In this document: piece after piece, positions 10,505-21,960 of the stretch
How positions within the stretch are numbered: the stretch's first letter is position 1
Layout: each line of letters opens with the position of its first letter
Assembly: GCA_033439255.1 (NCBI GenBank)
Contig: CM065880.1
Location: 744,001-808,000 of the forward strand
Reading direction: 5' to 3'
Length of the DNA: 64,000 nt
From: Hericium rajendrae
Taxonomy: Eukaryota > Basidiomycota > Agaricomycetes > Russulales > Hericiaceae
Position numbers and translations under genes: made by a program
Notes under the pieces: generated by a model
Seen by the model: the letters and a program-made list of their open reading frames with translations, nothing else
What the model was told of the DNA's origin: nothing
Database searches by the model: none

Positions 10505-12129
10505 TTAAGCCGGAGACATTGGCCTCGACAGGGAGATATCTGAATAATGCCCATCATCAGAACCCAGCGATGTCCTCGGCGTAGCAAAATCTTGGTCGCT
10601 GCATTTGCTGGGGTTAGCATGAATGCCAACACCGCGGAAACAGGTCGACTCACAGCTCGTCGAGAATGGCGAACTTGCTTCCGAAGGAGACTCCAGCTCG
10701 CGACAGGTTCTTGCGCAAGCCGTTATGCGTCTTGGTGATGGGCGTCGGGGGTGCGGATATGAGAGTATCTGAAGATGTCCATCCATCCGTTTCCGTCGGC
10801 GACGGCGGGGCTTCCAATCTTGGTGGCAGCGGTGTCCCGTAGACATCTGGTGGTGCTGGATCCAATTCACCGATAGCTCCCAGAACGAGCAGGACCACTG
10901 CACACAACCCGCAAATAATCATTTGTGGGAAGAACCCAATGGTGTCTGTATTCCAAAGGGTCAGTTATTTCTATCAACGGTGTAGAAGATCCTACCAACC
11001 CAACAGCACTCCTATTTTTCTTCAGTCAGTATTTGCAGACATGCACAAGGACGCACACGCACCATCCAGATCCGGCGAATCAGGCATTGAGTTCCTCATC
11101 TGCGGGATAATAAACAATATCGGGAACGCGACGAGCCCATGCGCATACGTCATCCCCGACTCGGCGCTGCGCCACGCAAAGACGACCTGCGCGATGACGA
11201 CGTGCGCGAGCATCCAGCTCACGATCCACGTGAGCATCACATACGCACGCGCGGCGGCCGGGCGGCGCACGAGGATGTCCGCGCCGCGGCTGGGCACCTG
11301 TGTGCCGTCGGGCTGCGGCCAGTACGTCTCGGCGTCGGTCGTGCGGATGGCGAAACTGGAGACGGCGGTGATGGTGAGGAGGCGCTGGATGGGGAGCGTC
11401 TCGTTCGTGGTGGGGTTCATGGCACGCAGGGTCGTCGATATTGTGTAGGTGTCGAATGGGTAGAGGTGCGCTTCGTGCACGTCGAGATCGTGGTCGCTGT
11501 CGAATTGTGTTAAGGCCTGGATCGTGCGCCGGACACCCGTGCTGCGAACAAGGGGGGTCTGTGCGGGATCGAATGATATCGCTACTTCCGGATTGCTGGG
11601 TGATACTAGTCAGTACGTTTTCAGAGACTCCTATGCTATGGCGCTGACCTGTCCACGTAGATTTCTAGCGGGCTATCAGGTATGCCACATGCATTGCTGC
11701 CATGAACGCCTTGCGACCCGTCGAGGTATCCACTACCGCAGCTGACTAGCGACCAAGTGACAGTGAGCGCAGGCTCATCCACATCGACGTCGATGTTCTC
11801 TCCGATCAGGATGATCTTCGAGAGCGACACGTAGGTGAGTACCTGTGAGAAAATCCCTGACGATATGCGACCGTGCTCACCCCAGGCTCTGTAGTGGCCA
11901 GCTCGTCCAGAACCTTCTTGAACGAGTTGATATCCCTTCCCCCAATAAACGAGAAAGACAAGGAACCAATAAATAGCAAGGACAGTAAAATGCTCAAGGT
12001 GACAATCGACGTGGCATTGAACGAGCCACCGCCCGTGGGAGCCGTCCAACATTTCTTGGACGTGTTTTTACTGGGTTTTGTGTCACCCAGCAAGGCATGT
12101 GAGGAAGAGGTGACGGGGCCGTGTATCAT
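10505..12129 (-). CDS. DUF4436-like multipass membrane protein
   Basis: Six exons (11881-12129, 11649-11842, 11063-11595, 11000-11011, 10654-10945, 10505-10598) give 457 aa. A single hydrophobic helix near residue 45 (VTLSILLSLLFIGSLSFSF) precedes an extracytosolic beta-rich domain. That domain holds the family-type motif EAHLYPFDTY. After it come membrane helices (YVMLTWIVSWMLAHVVIAQVV, GLVAFPILFIIP) and VLLDTIGFFPQMI followed by CGLCAVVLLVLGAI. The pattern matches, from memory, the uncharacterised DUF4436 family of fungi and actinobacteria; the function is unknown. Exon 4 is a 12-nt micro-exon with an unusual GTTGGT donor after it, and without it the C-terminal membrane hairpin is out of frame. 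The last exon follows a strong GTGAGT donor; ignoring it would end the protein at 10650. Confidence 0.75.
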
Positions 12130-12182
12130 GGTGAAGCCTATATAAGTCCACTGGTAGAAAACAAAGAGCGGCGCGTGGATGT

Positions 12183-12404
12183 ATGGTGGTAAGAGGGCTG
12201 CGAAGGCTGGCCTTGCTTTTGCTCTACTTTCCCTTGCTTACCTCTAGTATGCCTGGACTTTCGCTTCCTCAGAAGATGCCATGCGAAGGAAAGGCCAAGA
12301 CCAGTCACCGCGGGAGGGCATGTGGGGACGCTTGTCTTCTCAGTGGCGACTCTCAGGCGTCGTTTCTCGATCCCTGCTGTGGTAAGCGGTGCCCATCTCA
12401 CTAG
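12183..12404 (+). CDS. Candidate small secreted cysteine-rich protein
   Basis: ATG-initiated ORF of 73 aa. Residues 1-25 look like a signal peptide: a basic start (MVVRGLRRL) then LALLLLYFPLLTSS. The mature part has six or seven cysteines, including ACGDAC and DPCCGKRC, a density typical of small secreted fungal proteins. Against it: the start lies only 54 bases from the divergent DUF4436-like start, no splice or family evidence exists, and it could be chance. Treat as a hypothesis. Confidence 0.25.
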   Translation: MVVRGLRRLALLLLYFPLLTSSMPGLSLPQKMPCEGKAKTSHRGRACGDACLLSGDSQASFLDPCCGKRCPSH

Positions 12405-13753
12405 AACTACAGTACTTGACGTACTGACAGCCTCCCCGCATAGAATTGTTATACGGGCGGCTTCCAACGGATTCTCATGGAGAATGCCGACGCCGCCCGC
12501 TAGTTGTGGAATGATTTGGCATTTCCGAGACACTGCAGACGTACTTCGTCGTGAGTCACGAAACCACGAAATGAGGCTTCACCGTGATCCTGCAGGCCAG
12601 ACCAATATTCTGACCGAAGTTGATCATCGAGAATTGAAACGGTGAAGCACAGCTCGGGTTAGAAGGCCAGCAATGCACTGCAAAAAAGCCCACTGGGGCA
12701 AAGCCTCGTTCTTGAACGCCTTCCATAACAGGTGTCAGGCGGGGCGTACGTGTGCAGAAAGGAAGGCGCCGCCTCGTTCCACGGCGCTGTACTGGTCTTG
12801 GCATGCTCCGAGAGATTCCGAGTCAGTCATCAACCCCGCCGTTTCCCATCCCTCCGTAAAGGGGGTTCTCAGGCGAAGGGCTGCCCGCGCTTGGTAAGGC
12901 AAGCGGTCTGCACGCTCGCGCGCCCACGGGTGCAAAGTCCGCTCTAATGCCGCCGTCAGAATCAGTGGATCCTGGGATCCCCGTTCTCGAGGATCGAATG
13001 GCACTTGTAACAATTTAGAGGATAATGGGCGTTGGAGCGCCGGACTTAACAATGCTCGATCTTCGACTTCGTGCATTGTCGGGGACTTGCAAAATTAGTC
13101 GGCCGTTTGTGGCGCGAGTTGATTCATCTCCGTGGTCCGTAACGTTTTAATAGAGTCTTCTCCCAAGGCTATCAGATAATGGCGGTGAAGCTCATGTACC
13201 CTATCAGTCACGCGTCTGTGCGGACGGGCAACTCACCTCCATATAGATCATCGTGCATATGATCCTGCGTCTAGTTGCGTGGCAATGATCAGACAGCCTG
13301 TCGTGCTGGCATCTGTTCGCATCTCACCGAGCACTGATGATCGAGTTTGCTAAAGCATGCGGAGAAGATCATCTATCTGGAGTGACCACTTGATCGGTCT
13401 CACTCCAGGGAGAGTGTGCGGAGTGACTGCGCTCGAAGCTGCATCCCGTAAAGGGCGAATGCTGGGCGGCTCGCTCAGAGAGCTAGTGGAGTAAACCTTG
13501 ACGTCTTCTCTTCTCAATCAATGACCCTTTGCAACACTGCTCACGTATCATCGCACATGGAAGGCGTCAAAAATTAGAGTAAGTATGGATCCACCGACCC
13601 CGCGGAATTAACCTCTAGAGCCACCTGTACAACGATCTGGGGGATCATGACCAAGATGGCAAGCTTCAGCGTGTGGGCGCGCAGCAATCAACGTCACGGA
13701 CTGTCAGAGACTGATGCAGCGCGCTCCATGGCGGCACAGATGATGGGCGGTGT
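12405..13753. other. Intergenic region, no supported gene
   Basis: About 1.35 kb downstream of the SET-MYND gene. A 113-codon minus-strand ORF (12735-13076) is GC-rich but resembles no family I know. Confidence 0.45.
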
Positions 13754-15447
13754 TTAATGTCTCTCGTCGTTCACCAGGCCTGCCAGCATTGCTAATTCCT
13801 CCAGGGGCCCTCCTTCATCTCCCTCAGGTCCCAAGGTTCCGAGAATATGACGTGCCACGTCGAGATACCAGTCGACGATGTCCAACAGCTGGTGATCCGG
13901 ACTGGTCGTGTTTGCGCCGTCGGCTTCGGAGCTTGTTATGAACGCGTTCCATGCGGTCTTCGCTATTTCAAGTGCGTGCAGCCCTGAAGTTCCAAGGCTA
14001 TCAGCATCCGCCTCGTTCAACCAACTCTGGAAAATGCAATGCGCCTCACCGATTTGTGGATAATTCGGAGGGTAGACCAGAATATACACCGCCAGAAGCA
14101 CGTGCCCCACATTGAGTGCCTTTTCAAATGGACCTTCGTGTGATGTTTCACTGAACACTTCTGAGAGTTTCGGGAGGACTGATGGGTGAAAAAAGACGTG
14201 GAGTGCCTTTGGAATGTCTTCGTAAACGCGCAATTTATCCGAATGTGTCGGTGTACGCGTTAGAACGCAATCGGTGTAATCCTGCAGCAAGCGTGAAATC
14301 TCCGAGCTGCCCATAAGGCCTTCTTCAATCGTGGGCGGATCTCCAGGATCCATCTGCTCCTCGAACTTACACAGAGCACAGGAGCAAATGAAGCCATAGT
14401 TGGCCTGCAAAGCGTGCTGTCTATCGTCCACTGGAAGTGCGGGGTCGAGGTACGGAATGGTAATCTGTTTGCCCTTAGAGTCGACACCTTGCGGGAGCAG
14501 CAGAAGTCCGCGATTTGACATACCTCTTCGTCCAGGGCGATGTCGCGCAATGCGATAACATTCATGCGGACAGGCTGCCCTGATTTTATGATATACATTG
14601 GTGCCGCATTAGCCACACAAGAGTGGTTGAACAGGCGACTAGCGAAAGGAAATATGCCGTGGGCGTACGGTTTCAAGTGGGAGTGGATCACGAAATTGTT
14701 GTTCCCAAACCGTGAAAAAAGTTCGGATGGGTCAACGCCAGCAGGGACTGAGCTTCCACATGTAGATGGGACGTCAGGAGGCGGGAATGACTGCAACAAA
14801 GACAAAAAGGTGATGATTCGAGGATCCTTCTTCGCTTCATCGACAGATTCTTCAGACCAGAAGTATTCACCAAGGAAATGCGAGAGGAGGGTTGCGTCGA
14901 CTTTCTCGTTGGCCGGCAGATGCTCATAGGCTTGTGAAGCCGCATAACGTGGATAGGGCCGGCATATCCGCTTATGATGAGCTTTCCAGGCTCGTTTCTG
15001 GCCTTTGAAATAAGCCTCGAATCAGCAGACTGCTGCAAGAGCGTCATTGCGGAACACGTACATGAAGGCCCGCAGTACCAGTATGCGGCGCATCCTGTAC
15101 ACCTTGAGAGCTGTCCCGTGCTGCCCGAAGGAATTGAATGACAGAAGTCACAGCGGTTGCCTACCGTGTTGATGAAGACCAGACAATGACATGATTGTGA
15201 TCAGAGAACGGTGTGGACCCGCCTCGACCGAAGTTGCTCATTTCGCACCTTTTTCTGTTGTAAGAAGAGCCGTGCATATAGACGAATCCGACATGATCGT
15301 TGTGCCCCTTGATATGCTCCGAGCCGCGACGGTTTTGCTCCTGGATGTAGTGTCTGTATCGAGTCGAAAATTGGCCATAGAAGCGGGAGATGCAGACGCC
15401 GCCCTGATCAACGCCTCAACCTGCTGGATATCGAGTTCAGTGTCCAT
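13754..15447 (-). CDS. SET and MYND domain protein (SMYD-like methyltransferase)
   Basis: Putative protein-lysine methyltransferase. Four exons (15249-15447, 15062-15160, 14524-15002, 13754-14464) code 495 aa. The SET domain is split by a MYND zinc finger as in SMYD proteins: RCDFCHSIP, RCTGCAAYWYCGPSCQKRAW and HHKRIC at about residues 70-115. The SET core follows with RLFNHSCVANAAP (the NHSC cofactor motif), RDIALDEEITIPYLD and the post-SET cysteines CSCALC. The helical C-terminal third resembles the TPR-like part of SMYD proteins. All catalytic landmarks seem present. The substrate cannot be told from sequence. The acceptor before exon 3 (CAAAG) is weak but required to complete the MYND cysteines. 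Confidence 0.88.
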
Positions 15448-15787
15448 CAGACGACGTGTTTCCAGGGGAAAAGATAGGAGTTCGATCTGTCAAAAACGCT
15501 CAGGTTGCTAGTAGCAGGTCCGCAGGATGTGCGAACTTCGTTGAAGAATTATAAAGTCTGAGATTTCATGGAGGGGCCGGTCGGTCCGACGACTGGATCA
15601 ACTTCCAAGTGGCTATACTCGGGCTTAGCCTCAGCTTGTTTTCAGTTCTGAGTTTATACAGATCGTAATCGTCTCATCATAATTGCGTTATAAACCATAG
15701 TTTACAACAGTTCATATCTACAGAATCAAAGGGGAAATTTCTACAGGCCTTTTGCCTTGTTTGAGGACGGCGGCGTCCGCGCGCGCT
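15448..15787. other. Short intergenic region
   Basis: About 340 bases: upstream of the SET-MYND start and downstream of the adenylation-reductase gene. No feature recognised. Confidence 0.5.
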
Positions 15788-18700
15788 TTATGAGTCCCAG
15801 ATAGCACCGAACGCAGGAATACCTCTGCTCATCATGCCGTACACAACCTTGTCGGTGAGTTTCTGATTCGAAATGATGCAGACTGCCTCTGCGTTGAACT
15901 CACGAACCAGACGGTAAGTCAGTTTCACCATGTCTGGCTTTCCGTGTGTACGGGTATCTGCGTACGAGCACAGGGCGTCAGACTACATCAGAACGAAGAA
16001 AAATAGAACCCTACCGTAGATGGTCGCATCTGGGGACTTTTCCAGAATTTGATCAACAATCTTATCTCCAAACGTTTGCCGAACGTTAGGGGCCGTCCAA
16101 AGCAGGCGTATGGGGACCCGCGCTGCGAAAATGGCGGGTGCGACGGGCCCAATGCCACTTCCTGTCGCAACCACGACAACGCGCCGAAAGAGGGGAACGA
16201 CGCGCATGACACCATACGTTGGGATGCCCCTCACCCACAACTTCTTGGGAGGGTCTGCAATTTGCTTGGACGAGTCTCCAGCCCTGGATACGACGAGAGA
16301 GTATCCCTTCTTCCCGGGTTCAGCCACAGTCGCAAATCCATGCCATTCCATGAGAGGGCTGGTGGAAATGCGCATGAAACTGCCGGGGTGGGGCGTTACT
16401 CCTGAAGATAAAAGTGAGTACAGGGGATTGCCTCGCGATGTAATGGACTGACCGTAGTCGAAGTACAGTCTGACCGCGTGATCCGATAGGACTTCGGGTT
16501 TCACATCAACTTTCTTCAGCCTAAGCCACGGTAGGATCAAGGACAGGGTCATGATCAGAACGAGCCAAAATGGTGGCGCCTTCACGAGAGCGCTCCCCAG
16601 AGTTTGAGCGGGCCCGCGGTAATCATTTGCCAGCGAAATGACCTGCTCAAGAGGATAAGCTACAAAAGGATGAGAACCGAATGCCGGCATGACGCACCTG
16701 GCCCCATACCAAGGCGGTCACAGACCATCCCAGGAGACGATGTGTGGCTTCAAAGCGATTATGGCTCTTCTTGCGGAATGCGGGATAGGCGTGGGAAATG
16801 ATAATGAGGAGGAAAAGCAAAATCCAATATGTGATGACGACGGTGGCCACAGAAGTCTGGAAAGAAGGTATGAGAGAAGACGCGAGAACAGGAAGGACAT
16901 TAGACTCACAGGTCCGTCATTGAGCATTTCTCGTGTTGCCTTTCCGGTAAAGTAGATCAACCAGACGAGGCCAGAAACAGCGCATCCTGAATGGACTAAT
17001 GGGGTATTCAGAAACGTGCGTGCACGACCGTGAACTCTACACTCACTGCCACCAATGCTATATACGCGGCCACAAATTCGACGAATACTTATAGGCACCC
17101 TAGATATCAGGTGAGCCAATATCAAGATAATGCCATGTGAAAATGGTACGAACGAGTGGGGAACAGCACAAAAGACGGTGAAAAAGGCGTCGATGACGTA
17201 GTCCTGGCGCATGAGTATGGCAGTGAAGAGGTTCGCCACAACGATAAGACCCAGGTGCTGCGCATTAGCGCCACCTTTGGCAAGGGTGGCAATGAAAATC
17301 GACATGTTGACCACGAAGACCACGCCAAACAGGCGACGGTACAGTGTGAAGATCAGGAAGTTCAGGTTCCGCAGGCGCTTGCCTTGAGTCTTGTCAGGCA
17401 GGACGTCATCCTCGTAGCCATCCCATGTGTTGCCTTTCTCCAACGATGAAGGCGAGACGTCGCTGCTTGAACCCGATGTAGAATGGTCTCTCCGCGTTAT
17501 CGTATCGTCGGTCCGAAGATGGGGCAGATAGACATCGGCGGCGGAAGGAAAACCCTTGTACACGGGGAGAGGCTCCAAGACATCACTAGGAACAGTGACT
17601 TCTTCCTTCGTGAGAACGGGAAGCGGAGTAGGTGGAACGTTCTCCTTCTCCTTCTCCTTCTCCTTCTCGTCGATGACGATCGACTTCTCCGATGCAATCT
17701 TGTCCAGGGCCATCTGTCTCAGAGCTCTCTTATCTGTCTTGTCGTTCCTATGGATTTACATTGGTGAGACAAGTCTTTAATTTTGCCAGAAGACTTACTT
17801 TGTCCTAGGAAGTTCGTCGAGTGCCAGAAAGCGAGTAGGAACGGCGTAGTACGGCTGAACCTTCGACGCAGCTGCAATTACAGCGCTCACATCCGTGTTC
17901 GCCGGAGTAACAAAGCCCCAGAGCTCGGAGTCGATGAGGAGCGCGACGGCAAGTTTCACATCAGTGCATGTCTGTCAAGGGGGGTCAATCAATATATTTG
18001 GGTATTAGTGCGGATCACGAACCTCCATCGCAGCTGCAACGCCGTCTAGTTCAACTCGAAATCCCTGAAACATATGAGACATGAGACAGCGGTGCCCACA
18101 GTTGAGACTCATTTAATTCACCTTGACCTTGACCTGATCATCGACTCTCCCTAGATGTTCCAACGTCCCATCCGGACGCCACCGTCCCAGGTCTCCAGTG
18201 TTGAGCATGTAAGACCTGGATTGTCAATTGTTAGACAGATAAATCGGCAAGAGATAGATACTCGATTACCCATCGTTCGCGAAAGGATCAAGCTTGTATC
18301 GCTCGTCCGTAATCTCCGGGCGGTTGATGTATCCTCGCGAAACGCATCGGCCACCGGCGAACATGATGCCCGGTTCTCCAATAGGGACTGGAACCAGGTT
18401 TTCATCCAAGATGTACACGTTGTTGTTCGGTGTCGGACGGCCGATACTTATATCCTGACTCTCGACAGAAGGTTGTATCGTATTAACGATGGTGACCTGC
18501 GTGCGAAGATGAGTTCGATGTATCGCTCTTTCAAGCATCTAATACCTCTGTAGGTCCACAACCAGTCGTCAATCGACTGCGTCCGCCATCATCCTTCCAA
18601 GCAGCGGGCAAGGCTGGTAGGAGACAACCTAGTTAGTTCGGAAAGGGAAGACGAATGTATAGACGACCGTACATGGTGGAAGAGCCTCCCCGGCCGTGGC

Positions 18701-19762
18701 CACGGTTTCGATGTTGGGATAGTCCTTAGGATCGTGCGGCACTGCGTAACGATGAGTAAACTTGTATGGTAAGGATATCAACGACACTTACCCATCATGG
18801 ATGGGGTGGCGATGACGATGTCAACGGTCTTCATCACAGCTCGCCACTCCTTCGATGATTTTCCGCGTATGCAGAGGGTGCTGCCGTTGGATAACGACCC
18901 AAGGATTTCCTGAGAACGGGATGAGCAGCCCCTTTTATAGGTTCAGCGATTGCGCAAATTACCCATGCCGCCATATCGAAGGCTATGTTCATCAACTGCG
19001 ACACCCGCTTTCCTGGACGCATGCCCACGTTTCCGGGAGCCAAGCAGACCACTGTAAAAACTAATGAGCCATGTTCAGTACGAGGAGATAACGAGTGGAC
19101 TCACGATTCGTCACATTGTAGTGCATGACATCTACCCCTTTTGGAGTGCCAGTCGTTCCTAGAATCTCATCAGTGACTTCGAAACTTTGGAAGTCGAGAA
19201 AGGTCCTACCAGACGTGTAGATAATATAGGCGCTATCAGAAGGGGCCGACAGGTCTTCGGGTTTTTCACAGGTTTTATTGTCATACTGTACAAGGCAATC
19301 GTCCAGACCAATGCAAGGGATGCCTCGGATCCGATGGCGGAACTCATTCAAAGCCAGCACTAAGAGACATCCAGCATCTTTGATGACGTGCTCGAGAGTC
19401 GACTGAGTGGCAATGCTTCCATCCAAAGGAACATAAGCACCACCGGCCTTCAGCACGGCGACAATCCCGATGATCATAGCGATAGATCGTTGAACCAAGA
19501 GGCAGACCCGAACACCAGGCTTCACGCCCATGTCACGCAGCTGCGATGCAAGACAATTGGCGTTCTGCTCTAGCTCGCGATAGGTGATGGAAGAACCGAG
19601 ATGCTCGACGGCTACGCTGCCGGGATGCGAGCGGGCCTGATGTTCAATGGCGTGGTGGATGCATTGGAAATCCGGAGCCTGACGCGTGCCGAACCCGAAT
19701 TCGAAGAAAAGTCGGCGATCCACAGGAGGAAGGTGATTAACACCAGGTATGCTCGGGGCCAT
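15788..19762 (-). CDS. Adenylation domain fused to a membrane flavin/NAD(P)H reductase (NRPS-like)
   Basis: Sixteen exons in continuous phase encode 1060 aa. Residues 1-505 are an NRPS-type adenylation domain: [82 protein letters not shown] and [13 protein letters not shown]. No carrier-protein domain follows. A charged linker with an EKEKEKEKE run leads to several membrane helices (about 615-830) with conserved histidines ([23 protein letters not shown]). The C-terminal third looks like an FAD/NAD(P) reductase: HPGSFMRI near 880, GSGIGPVAP near 956, and a final [11 protein letters not shown]. It probably activates a carboxylic acid and moves electrons across a membrane, but the substrate and product are unknown. 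Homologues with this layout are, as I recall, widespread in fungi and uncharacterised. The neighbours are not an obvious biosynthetic cluster. Confidence 0.88.
17641..17670. repeat. Hexanucleotide (TTCTCC)n run inside a coding exon
   Basis: About 30 bases of near-perfect 6-bp repeat. On the minus strand it codes the alternating EK run in the linker of the adenylation-reductase protein. The unit is a multiple of three, so length changes would keep frame. Confidence 0.85.
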
Positions 19763-21960
19763 GGCGGGAACAGGATGATCGCTGTGTGCTGCTTTGACAA
19801 CGCTCTCCAGAGCAATTTATAGCGCAAGCTGCATGGTATACTCCGATGAGAGCATGGTCTACATGGCGAAACCACATGAGCTCAATGACATGGAGTTACG
19901 AACGATGCGGTGAAGCACAGGCTCCATGCAGCCGCGAAGCATAGACCCATCCTCAGGGCCGTCTGTCCAAAGGTCGATGGTCGTCACCCCGAGAACGCCA
20001 ATCTGTCACCGGATTCAGGTTGGAGAAGGGGCCAGCTCTCCATGGACAACACAGCAGCCGAGGTTATTCAGCCCTAGCGAATAACGAGCGACCACAAGGT
20101 GGATCTCGGAATAATCATACAAGGGGTGGGGCATCTGCTACGACCAAGAAGATCAGGACCACTTGAAAACGGTGAAATGAGACGTCCATCTGGCCTCACA
20201 ACATCGTGCTGTCATCCTATCCACAAAGGTACCGGGGCAAGGTCGGCCACTCGAGAGAATGGAGTAGATGGGCCACGTTGTTGCGTCAGTGCCAGGCCAA
20301 GTCAGACACGGTTGCTTCTTGGCGGGGAGTTTCCAGGAAAGCATGCGTCGTTCCCAAGGATGTCTGAGCCCAGGCGGCAGAAGATTAGTCGATCCGGCTT
20401 CAGTCGAGCGACTGCTGCGCATTGGGTATGATTTGATGAAGGCCGCGATGCCGACCTAATTGCGGTGAGAACCGACGACTAGCCGCGCAAGTCAGGAAGA
20501 GCCAGCAACAACGCGGAGGAACGAGGAAACGAGGCGCCGGTGGCCTCGAATGGAAGTCAGCGCGTCAAATCTCGAAAGATAGATGGCTTCGTACTTGCCT
20601 TTTTGGGAGCATATCAGAGTAGGTTTCCATCCCAATCGCCCCCGGTCCTCAAGGTAATGCACATGGTTGAACTGTCAGAAACCTGTGCGGGAGATGGCGT
20701 TACTATTCCAGAACAATGATAGACGGCGGAAAGCTTCGATCAGTCGGCCGAATCAACAGCTGGAAGCTAGACGAGTACACGTGTAGTGGAGGGCCCTCCA
20801 TATGCTAGCTGCTAGCAATCGGGAGGAGCATAGGTTCGACGGACTGTGACGTGCTGCAGGAAGAAATGGTATCAGCAACGGCCATTCACATGCCTCTCAT
20901 CCGCACACCACAGGCACCCTCAGTTTTACTATTCCACAGAAAATACGGTCAGTAAATGTCAACGTGGAAAGGCCGAGGACGACATCAATTGATAGGGTCT
21001 CTGTGCCCGAATATTGACGAATCACCACGTTGCGACCCACAGGCATTGCGATTGTATACCAAGAAAGGGGAATTGAGGAGAAAAACACATGTATAGAGCA
21101 ATCATGCGGAAGTTGGAGGGGACGCTGAACTGGCAGCGCAGGGGGGGAAGCGCGTCGACTGGGGTCTATTAGGACTTTTGTACTCTCCAACCCCACTCGA
21201 TTGACGTCCCCATCAACCTATTCGGATCGTCTAAACCTCGGCCTCGGTCGGATATGCCAACGTGATGCAGCGCTGTCGGGGAGTCCTCGCTGACCTTGTC
21301 GTGCTACATATAGATGTCAATCTGCTGTAACCCTGGCGTTTCGGAGGATGAGAAGCCTGCTAGACGCTCCATGAGAAGCCCACCAATAGCAAGAAGATTC
21401 TGCACGGAGAATCCTGAGGTGTGCCAGTGCCGAAATATCTTGAAGAGCGAAACTAACAGAAGACACAAAAATTAGGACCGCCGCGACATGTCTCCAAGCA
21501 CCTCGACGGTTTCGAATAGGATTTGCTGTTCATTTGTCACGTGTAAATCTGGTCTCGGAGGGGAGTTATGTGGCGACAGATGAGAACAGATGAGATGTCA
21601 ACAGACAACAGGCGGAGTCGTCCGACCATCGGACAGAAGCCTTGGTCAGAATGCACTTTACGAATTCAGACTGACCACGCTTGGAAGAGTACAGCTTCGG
21701 AGTGACATCGAACCTGACCATACGCTTTATCTCCGGAGTCTTACTCAATATGACTGGCAACAAAAAGATGCGCTAAGACATACCATTTTTCATTTTGTTA
21801 TCCGGTACTCCACATCGATATCACTCCGCTGAAGCTGGATATCGCAATCCAACGACTCTTTAAATATTCCATTACCGTCTCATTGTGAGTGACAGCATAT
21901 ATATTAGCATATTCTCCGTAAGGATAACACGAGGAAGACAGCAAAGGTGAAAGACGGCCA
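19763..21960. other. Gene-poor 2.2 kb stretch
   Basis: The longest segment without a supported gene, between the start of the adenylation-reductase gene and the stop of RAD50. ORFs are short, with no conserved motif, and base composition is more balanced than in the coding parts. It could hold regulatory DNA, a non-coding RNA or a decayed gene; I see no evidence for any of these. Confidence 0.5.

Noticed and set aside
12735-13076. 113-codon minus-strand ORF starting MHEVEDRALLSPAL
   Set aside because: GC-rich chance ORF is common here; no motif, membrane segment or splice support.
18540-18680. Suspected frameshift in the adenylation domain near the GPTE motif
   Set aside because: On recounting bases the GTACGG donor and CCAG acceptor keep phase; the domain is intact.
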